Shown here: piece by piece, positions 38,560-45,345 of the stretch
How the letters are laid out: every line of letters starts with the position of its first letter
Position numbering within the stretch: the stretch's first letter is position 1
Source of the DNA: CAIXDN01 sp964482085
GTDB lineage: Bacteria > Patescibacteriota > Patescibacteriia > 2-12-FULL-60-25
NCBI GenBank assembly: GCA_964482085.1
Contig: CAYZVS010000008.1
Location: forward strand, 1 to 48,552
Reading direction: 5' to 3'
Length of the DNA stretch: 48,552 bases
Position numbers and translations under genes: made by a program
Notes under the pieces: generated by a model
Databases searched by the model: none
Told to the model about the DNA's origin: nothing
What the model saw: the letters and a program-made list of their open reading frames with translations, nothing else

Positions 38560-39087
38560 ATGTTGACCACGCCAGTTCGGGAAGCTGTTCGACCGATTCG
38601 TCGCTGGGATCATGATCCGAGTGAGTTCTGGGAAGCAATTCAGCGCATCGAGGCTGAGCTCCGTTACGACCCAACATGTTCCGCTGAGTATCTTTCCTAT
38701 CCCGGGTGTCCGGTCAGGACGAGTGCGACCGGAAAGGGGCTCGCGGCGGAGACGCGCGTATCGTTGCTTCGACTTCTTCCGCAGCTACCGTTTCTGCTTC
38801 CGGGTCTCGAGCATCTGATGAAGACTTCTGGTGCAGAGGCTATCGCTCGCGTGAATCACTATCTCGAATTCTTCGAGCGAGTCGAGCAACAGATCGACTT
38901 GCGGGAATTTCCCCTCGACGAGAACGCGGGCATGGAGACCTATAGCGTCCAGGCGGATGCACGGAGTCGTGCCATGTTGCTCAAGAGTGAGATCGTTCTC
39001 ATTATCGCGCAGTTTGAACTTCTTCGACAAGGTTATCTTGCTCGTCGTCGGGATCACGCATCCGCACGGTTCAAGGTTGCCGCCTAA
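38560..39087 (+). CDS. Hypothetical mostly helical protein
   Basis: A 175-residue protein I do not recognise. The N terminus is basic (MLTTPVREAVRPIRRWDHDP), followed by an alpha-helical body rich in Leu, Glu and Arg with no cysteine pair, glycine loop or membrane segment. It has a consensus promoter, a strong ribosome site and its own terminator, so it is very likely expressed. The codon use is more GC-rich and the start is of the ribosome-site type, unlike most neighbours, which may indicate a different origin. Confidence 0.65.
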   Translation: MLTTPVREAVRPIRRWDHDPSEFWEAIQRIEAELRYDPTCSAEYLSYPGCPVRTSATGKGLAAETRVSLLRLLPQLPFLLPGLEHLMKTSGAEAIARVNHYLEFFERVEQQIDLREFPLDENAGMETYSVQADARSRAMLLKSEIVLIIAQFELLRQGYLARRRDHASARFKVAA

Positions 39088-39096
39088 ACACTTATT

Positions 39097-39147
39097 ATCC
39101 CCGTCACGTTCTCCGCTTCTTGCGGATGATACGCGACGGGGATTTGT
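39097..39147 (+). terminator. Terminator of the 38560 gene
   Basis: ATCCCCGTC pairs with GACGGGGAT, with an inner CCGC-TTCTT-GCGG hairpin, followed by TTTGTCTTTAT. Confidence 0.75.
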
Positions 39148-39197
39148 CTTTATCTCCAGCCTTCGAGCGCTACCCCTTGACGAAAACCGTGTATTTC

Positions 39198-39226
39198 TTG
39201 CGTTCTTGCGGACCTAGGTACATAAT
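39198..39226 (+). promoter_or_regulatory. Promoter of the HU gene
   Basis: TTGCGT (39198-39203), a 17-base spacer and CATAAT (39221-39226). The leader to ATG 39282 is about 50 bases and shows no clear ribosome site. Confidence 0.5.
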
Positions 39227-39281
39227 TCCCTTGCAAACCCGAACTTTTATTCACACGGGTTCAAATTTTTTCAACACTACT

Positions 39282-39563
39282 ATGGCCAAAATGACCAAGT
39301 CCCAGCTCATGAGTGAGCTCGCCGCCAAGACCAACATGAGCAAGAAAGACGCTACGATGTTTGTCGAAACGCTCGTCAACATGGCTCTTAAGAACGTGAA
39401 GACCAATGGCGAATTCGTCATTCCTGGTATGGGTAAGCTTGTGAAGGTTAAGCGCGCTGCCCGCATGGGTCGCAACCCAGCAACAGGCGCCGAGATTAAG
39501 ATCCCAGCCAAGACCGTTGTGAAGTTCCGCGTCGCCAAGGCTGCCAAGGAAGCGGTTCTCTAA
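39282..39563 (+). CDS. hup: HU/IHF-family DNA-binding protein
   Basis: A 93-residue nucleoid protein. The helical dimerisation part (MTKSQLMSELAAKTNMSKKD) is followed by the beta-arm region VIPGMGKLVKVKRAARMGRN, PATGAEIKIPAKTVVKFRVAK. The arm motif R-x-x-R-M-G-R-N-P-x-T-G is characteristic of HU and the C terminus is standard. Together with the Lys/Arg-rich peptide it may shape the chromosome. ATG 39282 is fixed by homology. Confidence 0.96.
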   Translation: MAKMTKSQLMSELAAKTNMSKKDATMFVETLVNMALKNVKTNGEFVIPGMGKLVKVKRAARMGRNPATGAEIKIPAKTVVKFRVAKAAKEAVL

Positions 39564-39584
39564 AGATCGCCGACAGGTAAATAA

Positions 39585-39612
39585 AGGGATCCCGATATGG
39601 GGTCCTTTTATG
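39585..39612 (+). terminator. Probable terminator of the HU gene
   Basis: AAAGGG-ATCCC and GGGG-TCCTTTT form an imperfect stem followed by T-rich sequence, just after the HU stop. Confidence 0.55.
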
Positions 39613-39613
39613 T

Positions 39614-39619
39614 TAATCT
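39614..39619 (+). promoter_or_regulatory. Extended -10 box for the 39626 start
   Basis: TAATCT, preceded by TGT, ending six bases before the ATG. Confidence 0.5.
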
Positions 39620-39625
39620 GTATGT

Positions 39626-40087
39626 ATGAAGAAGGAGCTTGCCATTCACGCGACGCCGCTTTCCCTTGGAGGAGGAGTGCTCGGTGGATTGTTGTTGTTG
39701 GTGGGTGTGCTTACCTGGATTGCTTTTCAGCCGCATGAACCTTCAATGGCTTTACGTATTACTCTCTCTATTGTTTGGTCTGGACTTTTTTTATACGCCG
39801 TTGATGCTTGGAGTGAGAAGCTCGTCTATGAGGATGGACGTATTATTTTTGACTCGCTTTTAAAACGTCGACGGGAAATTATTTTGAAGCGTACGGAAGA
39901 AATTTTGGTTGTGCATGAAGGATTGAATTTAGAGCAAGGTATTATTTCTGCGCGATTTCGTGAACGGGATGGTAGTTTGATCGATTTACCGCTCGGTCCA
40001 TTGTGGTTACGTCATCGACTTGAAGGATTTTTTGGAGCACTTGAACGAATAGTCGGACAATCGTATCTTGTCGAGAATGTCCGCTGA
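39626..40087 (+). CDS. Membrane protein with PH-like C-terminal domain
   Basis: A 153-residue protein with two transmembrane helices (about 13-33 and 42-60) and a cytoplasmic beta-rich part (LVYEDGRIIFDSLLKRRREI, then ILKRTEEILVVHEGLNLEQG) like the PH-domain-containing membrane proteins common in Gram-positives and CPR. No enzymatic motif is seen. It is followed after 20 bases by the LOG-family gene, which has its own -10 box. Confidence 0.65.
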   Translation: MKKELAIHATPLSLGGGVLGGLLLLVGVLTWIAFQPHEPSMALRITLSIVWSGLFLYAVDAWSEKLVYEDGRIIFDSLLKRRREIILKRTEEILVVHEGLNLEQGIISARFRERDGSLIDLPLGPLWLRHRLEGFFGALERIVGQSYLVENVR

Positions 40088-40095
40088 GGATCTGC

Positions 40096-40101
40096 TACAA
40101 T
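40096..40101 (+). promoter_or_regulatory. Extended -10 box for the 40108 start
   Basis: TACAAT, preceded by TGC, ending six bases before the ATG, with no ribosome site. Confidence 0.6.
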
Positions 40102-40107
40102 AACTTC

Positions 40108-40959
40108 ATGCCAAAATCATCCTCGCCTAAGCGCGCAAAAAAATCTTTGGTGAATGCCAAGGCTGCCGGTTTGCATAAACCCCATGTAGATTCACAGACG
40201 CAGTTTTTCCCTCAGCCGAGTTGGACGGGCCCACATCCGGATATGGGGACGCCAGCGACACATCGGTTTAAGCATTGGGTTTGTAGCGATAACAATACCT
40301 GTGTTCCATGGGAGAACGAGAATTTTACGGACAACATCAACTGGCGCATTTTCCGCATCATGGCGGAGTTTGTGGAAGGGTTTGAGTTTTTATCTGGGTT
40401 ACATCGAGAAGTTACGTTTTTTGGATCAGCTCGTGCGTTACCAGAGCATCCATATTATAAAGTTGCGCGTGAGCTTGGTAAGAAGCTGGCAAAAGATGGA
40501 TATACGGTGATCACGGGAGGTGGCCCAGGGATTATGGAAGCGGGAAACCGTGGAGCATTTGAAGCGGGTGGGGAGTCGGTGGGTCTGGATATTGTTTTGC
40601 CGATGGAACAACGTCGTAATCCGTATGTAAAAAAATCTAAAGGATTCCATTATTTCTTTACACGCAAAGTGATGCTTTCTGCATCGGCTCAAGCGTATGT
40701 GTTTTTTCCTGGAGGATTTGGAACACTCGACGAGCTCTTTGAGGTTGTTACCTTGATTCAGACCGGAAAAATGTCAGATCAGGTTCCGGTGATTCTTATG
40801 GGGAAAGAGTATTGGAGCGGAATGCTTGATTGGATTAAAAAGATCATGTTAGAAAAAAATCATTTTATCGAACCGTTTGAGACCCAGATTATGCAAGTGG
40901 TTGATACGGCGGATGAAGCGTTGGCGATTGTTCGTAAAACTCCGGAGCGGTTGTTGTAA
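40108..40959 (+). CDS. LOG-family (TIGR00730) nucleotide-processing protein
   Basis: A 283-residue Rossmann-like protein of the lysine-decarboxylase-like/LOG family. Motifs are VTFFGSARA (102-110), TGGGPGIMEAGNRGAFEAGG (136-155) and PGGFGTLDELFE (201-212), which holds the catalytic glutamate. Homologues cleave ribose-5'-phosphate from nucleoside monophosphates (cytokinin-activating enzymes and PpnN-type nucleosidases). The N-terminal 70 residues are an extra basic, proline-rich segment. The exact substrate here is not known. Confidence 0.9.
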   Translation: MPKSSSPKRAKKSLVNAKAAGLHKPHVDSQTQFFPQPSWTGPHPDMGTPATHRFKHWVCSDNNTCVPWENENFTDNINWRIFRIMAEFVEGFEFLSGLHREVTFFGSARALPEHPYYKVARELGKKLAKDGYTVITGGGPGIMEAGNRGAFEAGGESVGLDIVLPMEQRRNPYVKKSKGFHYFFTRKVMLSASAQAYVFFPGGFGTLDELFEVVTLIQTGKMSDQVPVILMGKEYWSGMLDWIKKIMLEKNHFIEPFETQIMQVVDTADEALAIVRKTPERLL

Positions 40960-40960
40960 G

Positions 40961-40995
40961 AAAAAACACCCCGACGAGTCGGGGTGTTTTTTTAT
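40961..40995. terminator. Bidirectional terminator between the LOG gene and rpmB
   Basis: AAAAAACACCCCGA pairs with TCGGGGTGTTTTTT around CGAG, with T runs on both strands. Confidence 0.94.
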
Positions 40996-40998
40996 GGC

Positions 40999-41253
40999 TT
41001 ACTTTTTGGCGGCGGCTGCGCGTGCGGCTTTTTTTGTAATCTTCTTTTGCTTACGGGTTGGGATTTCTCCGTGAGCGATGGCGGCAGCGCGCTTGAGGGT
41101 GCGGACCGTGCGTGCTGAAACGCGAATACGCTTGCCATCGAGACGGATGGTTTGCAAATTCACTTCCTGCTTGCGGCGGGTAGCGATGTTGGAGTGGCTG
41201 CGCGAATTACCGCTAAGGGCTCGCTTGCCAGTCAGTTGGTCGATGCGGGACAT
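40999..41253 (-). CDS. rpmB: 50S ribosomal protein L28
   Basis: An 84-residue L28: SRIDQLTGKRALSGNSRSHS, then RRKQEVNLQTIRLDGKRIRV and SARTVRTLKRAAA. The start is ATG 41253 by homology, since the frame is open further upstream without conservation. A Lys/Ala-rich tail (ITKKAARAAAAKK) extends beyond the usual end. It is divergent from the M50 protease gene. Confidence 0.95.
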   Translation of the reverse strand: MSRIDQLTGKRALSGNSRSHSNIATRRKQEVNLQTIRLDGKRIRVSARTVRTLKRAAAIAHGEIPTRKQKKITKKAARAAAAKK

Positions 41254-41312
41254 AGGAATGGCCCAAAGATTAGCCGAGCCCTTGGGTTTTGTAAAGAGGG
41301 GAGGAGCATGCC

Positions 41313-41960
41313 ATGATAAGAGGCATGAATTTGCTTTCTTTGCTCTTTGAGGAGCCACTCTTTTTCTTAGTGATCGTGGCCGCTTTGGTTTTCACGCTCT
41401 CCATTCATGAGTTTTTTCATGCTTGGGTTGCAAAGTTGCTTGGAGACCGTACTGCGGAACGGGAGGGGAGACTTACCCTTAATCCACTTGCACATTTGGA
41501 TCCGTTCGGTTTCTTGATGATTCTGGTTGCGGGTTTTGGTTATGCTAAACCGGTTCCTTATAACCCCTATAATCTGAAGTATCCGGTTTGGGGTCCGGCA
41601 TTGATTGCGGCGGCAGGGCCTGGATCTAACCTCATATTTGGCTTTTTGTTTGCTTTTCTCTACGGAATAGCGCTTCCGACGCTCGGTGCGAGTAATTTAC
41701 TGGTCGCAGCTTTTTGGTTCTTGGGACGCATTAACTTTGCCCTCATGATATTCAACTTGATTCCTCTTCCGCCTCTCGATGGTTCAAAAGCGCTACTTTC
41801 TGCCTTGGCATCGCCAAAATATCAGTATGCACGCCTCTGGCTTGAGACGCAGGGGCCGTTTCTGCTTCTCGGATTGATTGTGCTTGATGCGGTGCTAGGA
41901 TTGGGGGTTTTTTCTTGGATCTCCACCATTTCTAACTGGCTATTCAACCTTGTTTCCTAA
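41313..41960 (+). CDS. M50-family (site-2-protease-like) membrane metalloprotease
   Basis: A 215-residue rhomboid-sized membrane protein with about six helices. The zinc motif HEFFH is at 32-36, and the third ligand Asp156 lies in NLIPLPPLDGSK. This is the compact S2P/SpoIVFB-like form without a PDZ domain; substrates are unknown, often anti-sigma factors or signal-peptide remnants. A GAGGAG ribosome site at 41301 supports ATG 41313; ATG 41325 (MNLLSLLFEEP) is an alternative. Confidence 0.88.
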   Translation: MIRGMNLLSLLFEEPLFFLVIVAALVFTLSIHEFFHAWVAKLLGDRTAEREGRLTLNPLAHLDPFGFLMILVAGFGYAKPVPYNPYNLKYPVWGPALIAAAGPGSNLIFGFLFAFLYGIALPTLGASNLLVAAFWFLGRINFALMIFNLIPLPPLDGSKALLSALASPKYQYARLWLETQGPFLLLGLIVLDAVLGLGVFSWISTISNWLFNLVS

Positions 41961-41965
41961 AACTC

Positions 41966-41995
41966 TTGACGAGTGGGCGTAAATACTGCTAGATT
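41966..41995 (+). promoter_or_regulatory. Promoter of the rpsL-rpsG-fusA operon
   Basis: TTGACG (41966-41971), an 18-base spacer and TAGATT (41990-41995, preceded by TGC). The -10 box ends ten bases before the rpsL ATG. Confidence 0.65.
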
Positions 41996-42005
41996 TGCGC
42001 CCATC

Positions 42006-42434
42006 ATGCCAACTATCAACCAGCTTATCCGACGCCCTCGAAAGGCCGCCGGAACCAAGTCCAAGAGCCCTGCTTTGCAGTACGCTACGGACACCTTGCA
42101 TCGCAAGCGCACCATGTTGCGCCGTGGCGCCGCTTTCAAACGCGGTGTTTGTGTCAAGGTAACGACGATGACGCCTAAAAAGCCGAACTCGGCCATTCGT
42201 AAGATTGCTCGTGTGCGTCTTTCCAACGGAACGGAAGTCACGGCTTACATCCCAGGAGAGGGTCACAACCTTCAGGAGCACTCGATCGTCATGATTCGTG
42301 GCGGACGCGTTAAGGATCTTCCAGGTGTGCGTTATCACATTGTGCGTGGTGTCTACGATACGCAGGGTGTTCAGGGTCGCCGCCGCAGCCGTTCGCTTTA
42401 TGGAGCCCGCCGTCCTAAGGAAGAAAAGAAGTAA
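42006..42434 (+). CDS. rpsL: 30S ribosomal protein S12
   Basis: A 142-residue S12, decoding-site protein. MPTINQLIRRPRKAAGTKSK opens the protein; the conserved TPKKPNSAIRKIARVRLSNG and GEGHNLQEHSIVMIRGGRVK follow. Between SPALQ and KRGVC there is an insertion of about 19 residues (YATDTLHRKRTMLRRGAAF) absent from the E. coli protein. The lysine of the TPKKPNS loop that is linked to streptomycin sensitivity is unchanged. Confidence 0.97.
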   Translation: MPTINQLIRRPRKAAGTKSKSPALQYATDTLHRKRTMLRRGAAFKRGVCVKVTTMTPKKPNSAIRKIARVRLSNGTEVTAYIPGEGHNLQEHSIVMIRGGRVKDLPGVRYHIVRGVYDTQGVQGRRRSRSLYGARRPKEEKK

Positions 42435-42450
42435 CGATTGAACTGATTAT

Positions 42451-42918
42451 ATGCGTGGAAAACAAGCTCCGAAGCGCGAAGCGCCTCTCGACCCAAAGTA
42501 CCAGAACCCGTTGATCGGAAAATTGATCAACTATTTAATGATCGGTGGAAAGAAAACCACGGCTCAGAAGATCGTTTACGAGGCTCTCGATCAAGTTGAA
42601 GCCAAGATGCAGAAGCCAGCCATGGAAGTTTTTGATGAAGCTATGAAGAATGTCTTCCCGCTTTTGGAAGTCAAAGCCAAGCGTGTTGGTGGCGCTAACT
42701 ATCAGGTACCGATGCAGGTCCGTGCAGAACGCCGTGTTCAGCTCGCCTATCGTTGGTTGCTGGCCGCCGCTCGTTCTCGCAAGGGTAAGCCGATGGCAGA
42801 GAAGCTCGCTTTTGAGATCATGGAAGCCGCTCAAAACCAAGGAGACGCCGTTAAGAAAAAGATGGATGTGCAGCGTATGGCCGAGGCCAACCGCGCGTTT
42901 GCCCACTTTGCCAAATAA
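42451..42918 (+). CDS. rpsG: 30S ribosomal protein S7
   Basis: A 155-residue S7 that nucleates assembly of the 30S head. The N terminus reads MRGKQAPKREAPLDPKYQNP, with the typical helical KLINYLMIGGKKTTAQKIVY and YRWLLAAARSRKGKPM. Length is standard. It follows rpsL by 16 bases in the str operon order. Confidence 0.97.
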   Translation: MRGKQAPKREAPLDPKYQNPLIGKLINYLMIGGKKTTAQKIVYEALDQVEAKMQKPAMEVFDEAMKNVFPLLEVKAKRVGGANYQVPMQVRAERRVQLAYRWLLAAARSRKGKPMAEKLAFEIMEAAQNQGDAVKKKMDVQRMAEANRAFAHFAK

Positions 42919-42925
42919 AAAATAT

Positions 42926-42952
42926 GAGACCGCAGACAAGGTCTGCGGTCTC
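42926..42952 (+). terminator. Hairpin between rpsG and fusA
   Basis: GAGACCGCAGAC pairs perfectly with GTCTGCGGTCTC around AAG, followed by TTTCT. It could be a partial terminator that sets the ratio of EF-G to ribosomal proteins. Confidence 0.75.
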
Positions 42953-42971
42953 TTTCTACTAACAATCCATT

Positions 42972-45056
42972 ATGTCCCGTGAATATTCTCTGTTCGATAC
43001 CCGTAACTTCGGTATCATCGCCCACATCGACGCTGGTAAGACGACCGTCTCCGAGCGTGTGCTTTTTTATACTGGTAAGAAGCACAAGATTGGTGAGGTT
43101 CACGAGGGTGAAGCGACCATGGACTGGATGGAACAGGAGCAGGAACGTGGTATTACGATTACCTCAGCTGCTACCACCTGTTTTTGGAAAGGGAAGCGCA
43201 TGAACTTGATTGACACTCCAGGTCACATCGACTTTACGATTGAAGTTCAGCGTTCGCTCCGCGTGCTCGACGGTGCTGTGACGGTGTTTGACGGTGTTGC
43301 TGGTGTAGAGCCGCAGTCAGAAACGGTTTGGCGCCAGGCGGACAAGCACCATGTTCCGCGTTTGTGTTTTGTGAATAAGCTCGATCGTACGGGTGCCGAT
43401 TTCTATAAGGACGTCGCTTCCATCCATGAGAAGCTCACCAAGAATGCCTATCCGATTCAGTTGCCTATCGGTGCGGAAGCCGGATTCTCCGGTATTATCG
43501 ACCTGATCAACATGAAGGCTGAGGTGTACTTGGATGAAATGGGTCAGAAATTTGAGCAGAGTGAAGTTCCGGCTGATATGCTTGAAAAGGCTAAAGAATA
43601 TCGTGCCAGACTCGTAGAAGCGATTGCTGAAACGGATGAGGTCTTGATGAATAAGTATCTTGCCGGTGAAGAGCTTTCGATCGATGAGTTGAAGCCGGCT
43701 CTCCGTAAGGCTGTTATTGCGAGCCAGATTTATCCGGTTTTGTGTGGCTCTGCATTGAAGAACAAGGGTGTACAGTTTCTTCTTGATGCTGTTGTGGATT
43801 ATCTTCCAAGCCCGCTCGATATTGGTGCGACGATTGCGCATGATATCGATGATGAAACCAAGGAGATTAAGATTACCGCCAATGACGATGAGCCGTTTGC
43901 CGCTCTCGCTTTCAAGGTGATGACGGATCCGTTTGTCGGACGTTTGGTGTTTTTCCGCGTGTACTCTGGCCATTTGTCTTCCGGTTCTTATGTGATGAAT
44001 GCCAAGACAGGTGAGCGTGAACGTATCTCGCGTATCGTGCGTATGCACGCGAATGAGCGTGAGGAAGTGAGCGACGTATACTCAGGTGAAATCGCCGCCG
44101 CTGTAGGCTTGAAGTCGACGTTTACGGGACACACGTTGTACGCAGAAGAGCGTCCTCTCGTTCTTGAATCGATTGTGATTCCGGAACCGGTTATCTCGAT
44201 TGCTATCGAACCAAAGACCAAGGGCGACCAGGAAAAGATGGCAGTTGCTTTGCAGAAGCTTGCGGAAGAAGATCCATCGTTCCGTGTACGCACCGATGAA
44301 GAAACATTGCAGACGATTATTGCTGGAATGGGTGAATTGCACTTGGAAATTCTTGTCGACCGCATGAAGCGCGAGTTCAAGGTGGAAGCCAATGTGGGTA
44401 AGCCGCAGGTAGCCTATCGTGAAGCGATTCGCGGCAAGGCGATGGATGTGGAAGGAAAGTATGTGCGTCAGTCTGGTGGTCGTGGTCAATATGGTCACGC
44501 GGTTATCAACCTTGAATCCAATGAGGCTGGTAAGGGTTATGAATTTATCGACGAGATTAAGGGTGGTGTGATTCCGCGTGAATTTATCCAGCCGATCAAC
44601 AAGGGTATTCAGGAAGCGACCACGCGTGGTGTGCTTGCTGGTTATCAGGTGATCGATGTGAAGGTTACGCTTGTTGATGGTTCGTATCACGATGTTGACT
44701 CGTCTGAAGCTGCCTTTAAAGTCGCGGGCTCACTTGCCTTCAAGGAGGCTGCGCTTAAGGCTGGTGTGTACTTGATTGAGCCAGTCATGAAGGTAGAAGT
44801 TGTGATGCCGGAACAATTCATGGGAGATGTCATCGGTGATTTGAACGCCAAGCGCGGACAAATCCAGGATATGACGGAGCGTTCCGGCGCGCGTGTTGCG
44901 CTCGCCATGGTTCCGCTTTCAGAAATGTTTGGCTACTCAACCGACTTGCGCTCGATGACACAGGGTCGTGCTAGTTACTCGATGGAATTTGATCACTACG
45001 GTGAAGTTCCAAACAACGTGGCTCAGACGATTATCGAGGGACGTAATAAGAAATAA
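42972..45056 (+). CDS. fusA: Translation elongation factor G
   Basis: A 694-residue EF-G, the GTPase that drives translocation. G1 AHIDAGKTT (17-25), the switch region RGITITSAATT, G3 DTPGH, G4 NKLD and the domain IV segment GRGQYGHAVINLE are present, with domain V at the end (ATTRGVLAGYQVIDVKVTLV onward). Length matches the family. It ends the rpsL-rpsG-fusA unit at a terminator. Confidence 0.99.
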   Translation: MSREYSLFDTRNFGIIAHIDAGKTTVSERVLFYTGKKHKIGEVHEGEATMDWMEQEQERGITITSAATTCFWKGKRMNLIDTPGHIDFTIEVQRSLRVLDGAVTVFDGVAGVEPQSETVWRQADKHHVPRLCFVNKLDRTGADFYKDVASIHEKLTKNAYPIQLPIGAEAGFSGIIDLINMKAEVYLDEMGQKFEQSEVPADMLEKAKEYRARLVEAIAETDEVLMNKYLAGEELSIDELKPALRKAVIASQIYPVLCGSALKNKGVQFLLDAVVDYLPSPLDIGATIAHDIDDETKEIKITANDDEPFAALAFKVMTDPFVGRLVFFRVYSGHLSSGSYVMNAKTGERERISRIVRMHANEREEVSDVYSGEIAAAVGLKSTFTGHTLYAEERPLVLESIVIPEPVISIAIEPKTKGDQEKMAVALQKLAEEDPSFRVRTDEETLQTIIAGMGELHLEILVDRMKREFKVEANVGKPQVAYREAIRGKAMDVEGKYVRQSGGRGQYGHAVINLESNEAGKGYEFIDEIKGGVIPREFIQPINKGIQEATTRGVLAGYQVIDVKVTLVDGSYHDVDSSEAAFKVAGSLAFKEAALKAGVYLIEPVMKVEVVMPEQFMGDVIGDLNAKRGQIQDMTERSGARVALAMVPLSEMFGYSTDLRSMTQGRASYSMEFDHYGEVPNNVAQTIIEGRNKK

Positions 45057-45062
45057 GAAAAC

Positions 45063-45094
45063 AAAAACATCCGCCGAACGGCGGGTGTTTTTTT
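45063..45094 (+). terminator. Terminator of fusA
   Basis: AAAAACATCCGCC pairs with GGCGGGTGTTTTT (one G-T) around four bases, followed by a T run. Confidence 0.92.
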
Positions 45095-45096
45095 CG

Positions 45097-45332
45097 TCAA
45101 AACGTTGAAGTCGTACTCAGGCTGAAATCTAGAGACTCTATCCTATCGAACCTTCTTTGTTTTTATGTGCGTTTGTCCGGAAAGCATGTTACCAGATGGA
45201 CGGGACGCTATTTCAGTACGTCAGCTTTAGCTGAACGACTTGATTATTTGCGTAGCACTCGCTGTTACTATAGCATATTTTATTCCTTTTGTCAAGGAAA
45301 TAGCCTTTTATTACGCTAAGGTTAGCCTATGA
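45097..45332. other. Intergenic region after fusA
   Basis: About 240 bases with no gene. A short inverted repeat TCAGCTTTAGCTGA lies at 45227-45240, and a TATAGCAT box at about 45270. I see no tRNA, riboswitch or repeat that I can name. Confidence 0.4.
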
Positions 45333-45338
45333 TATACT
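45333..45338 (+). promoter_or_regulatory. Extended -10 box of the ABC transporter gene
   Basis: TATACT, preceded by TGA, ending seven bases before the ATG. Confidence 0.55.
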
Positions 45339-45345
45339 GTCGGAA

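Noticed and set aside
45097..45332. A possible small RNA or riboswitch after fusA
   Set aside because: Only one short inverted repeat is visible and no known riboswitch pattern can be recognised.
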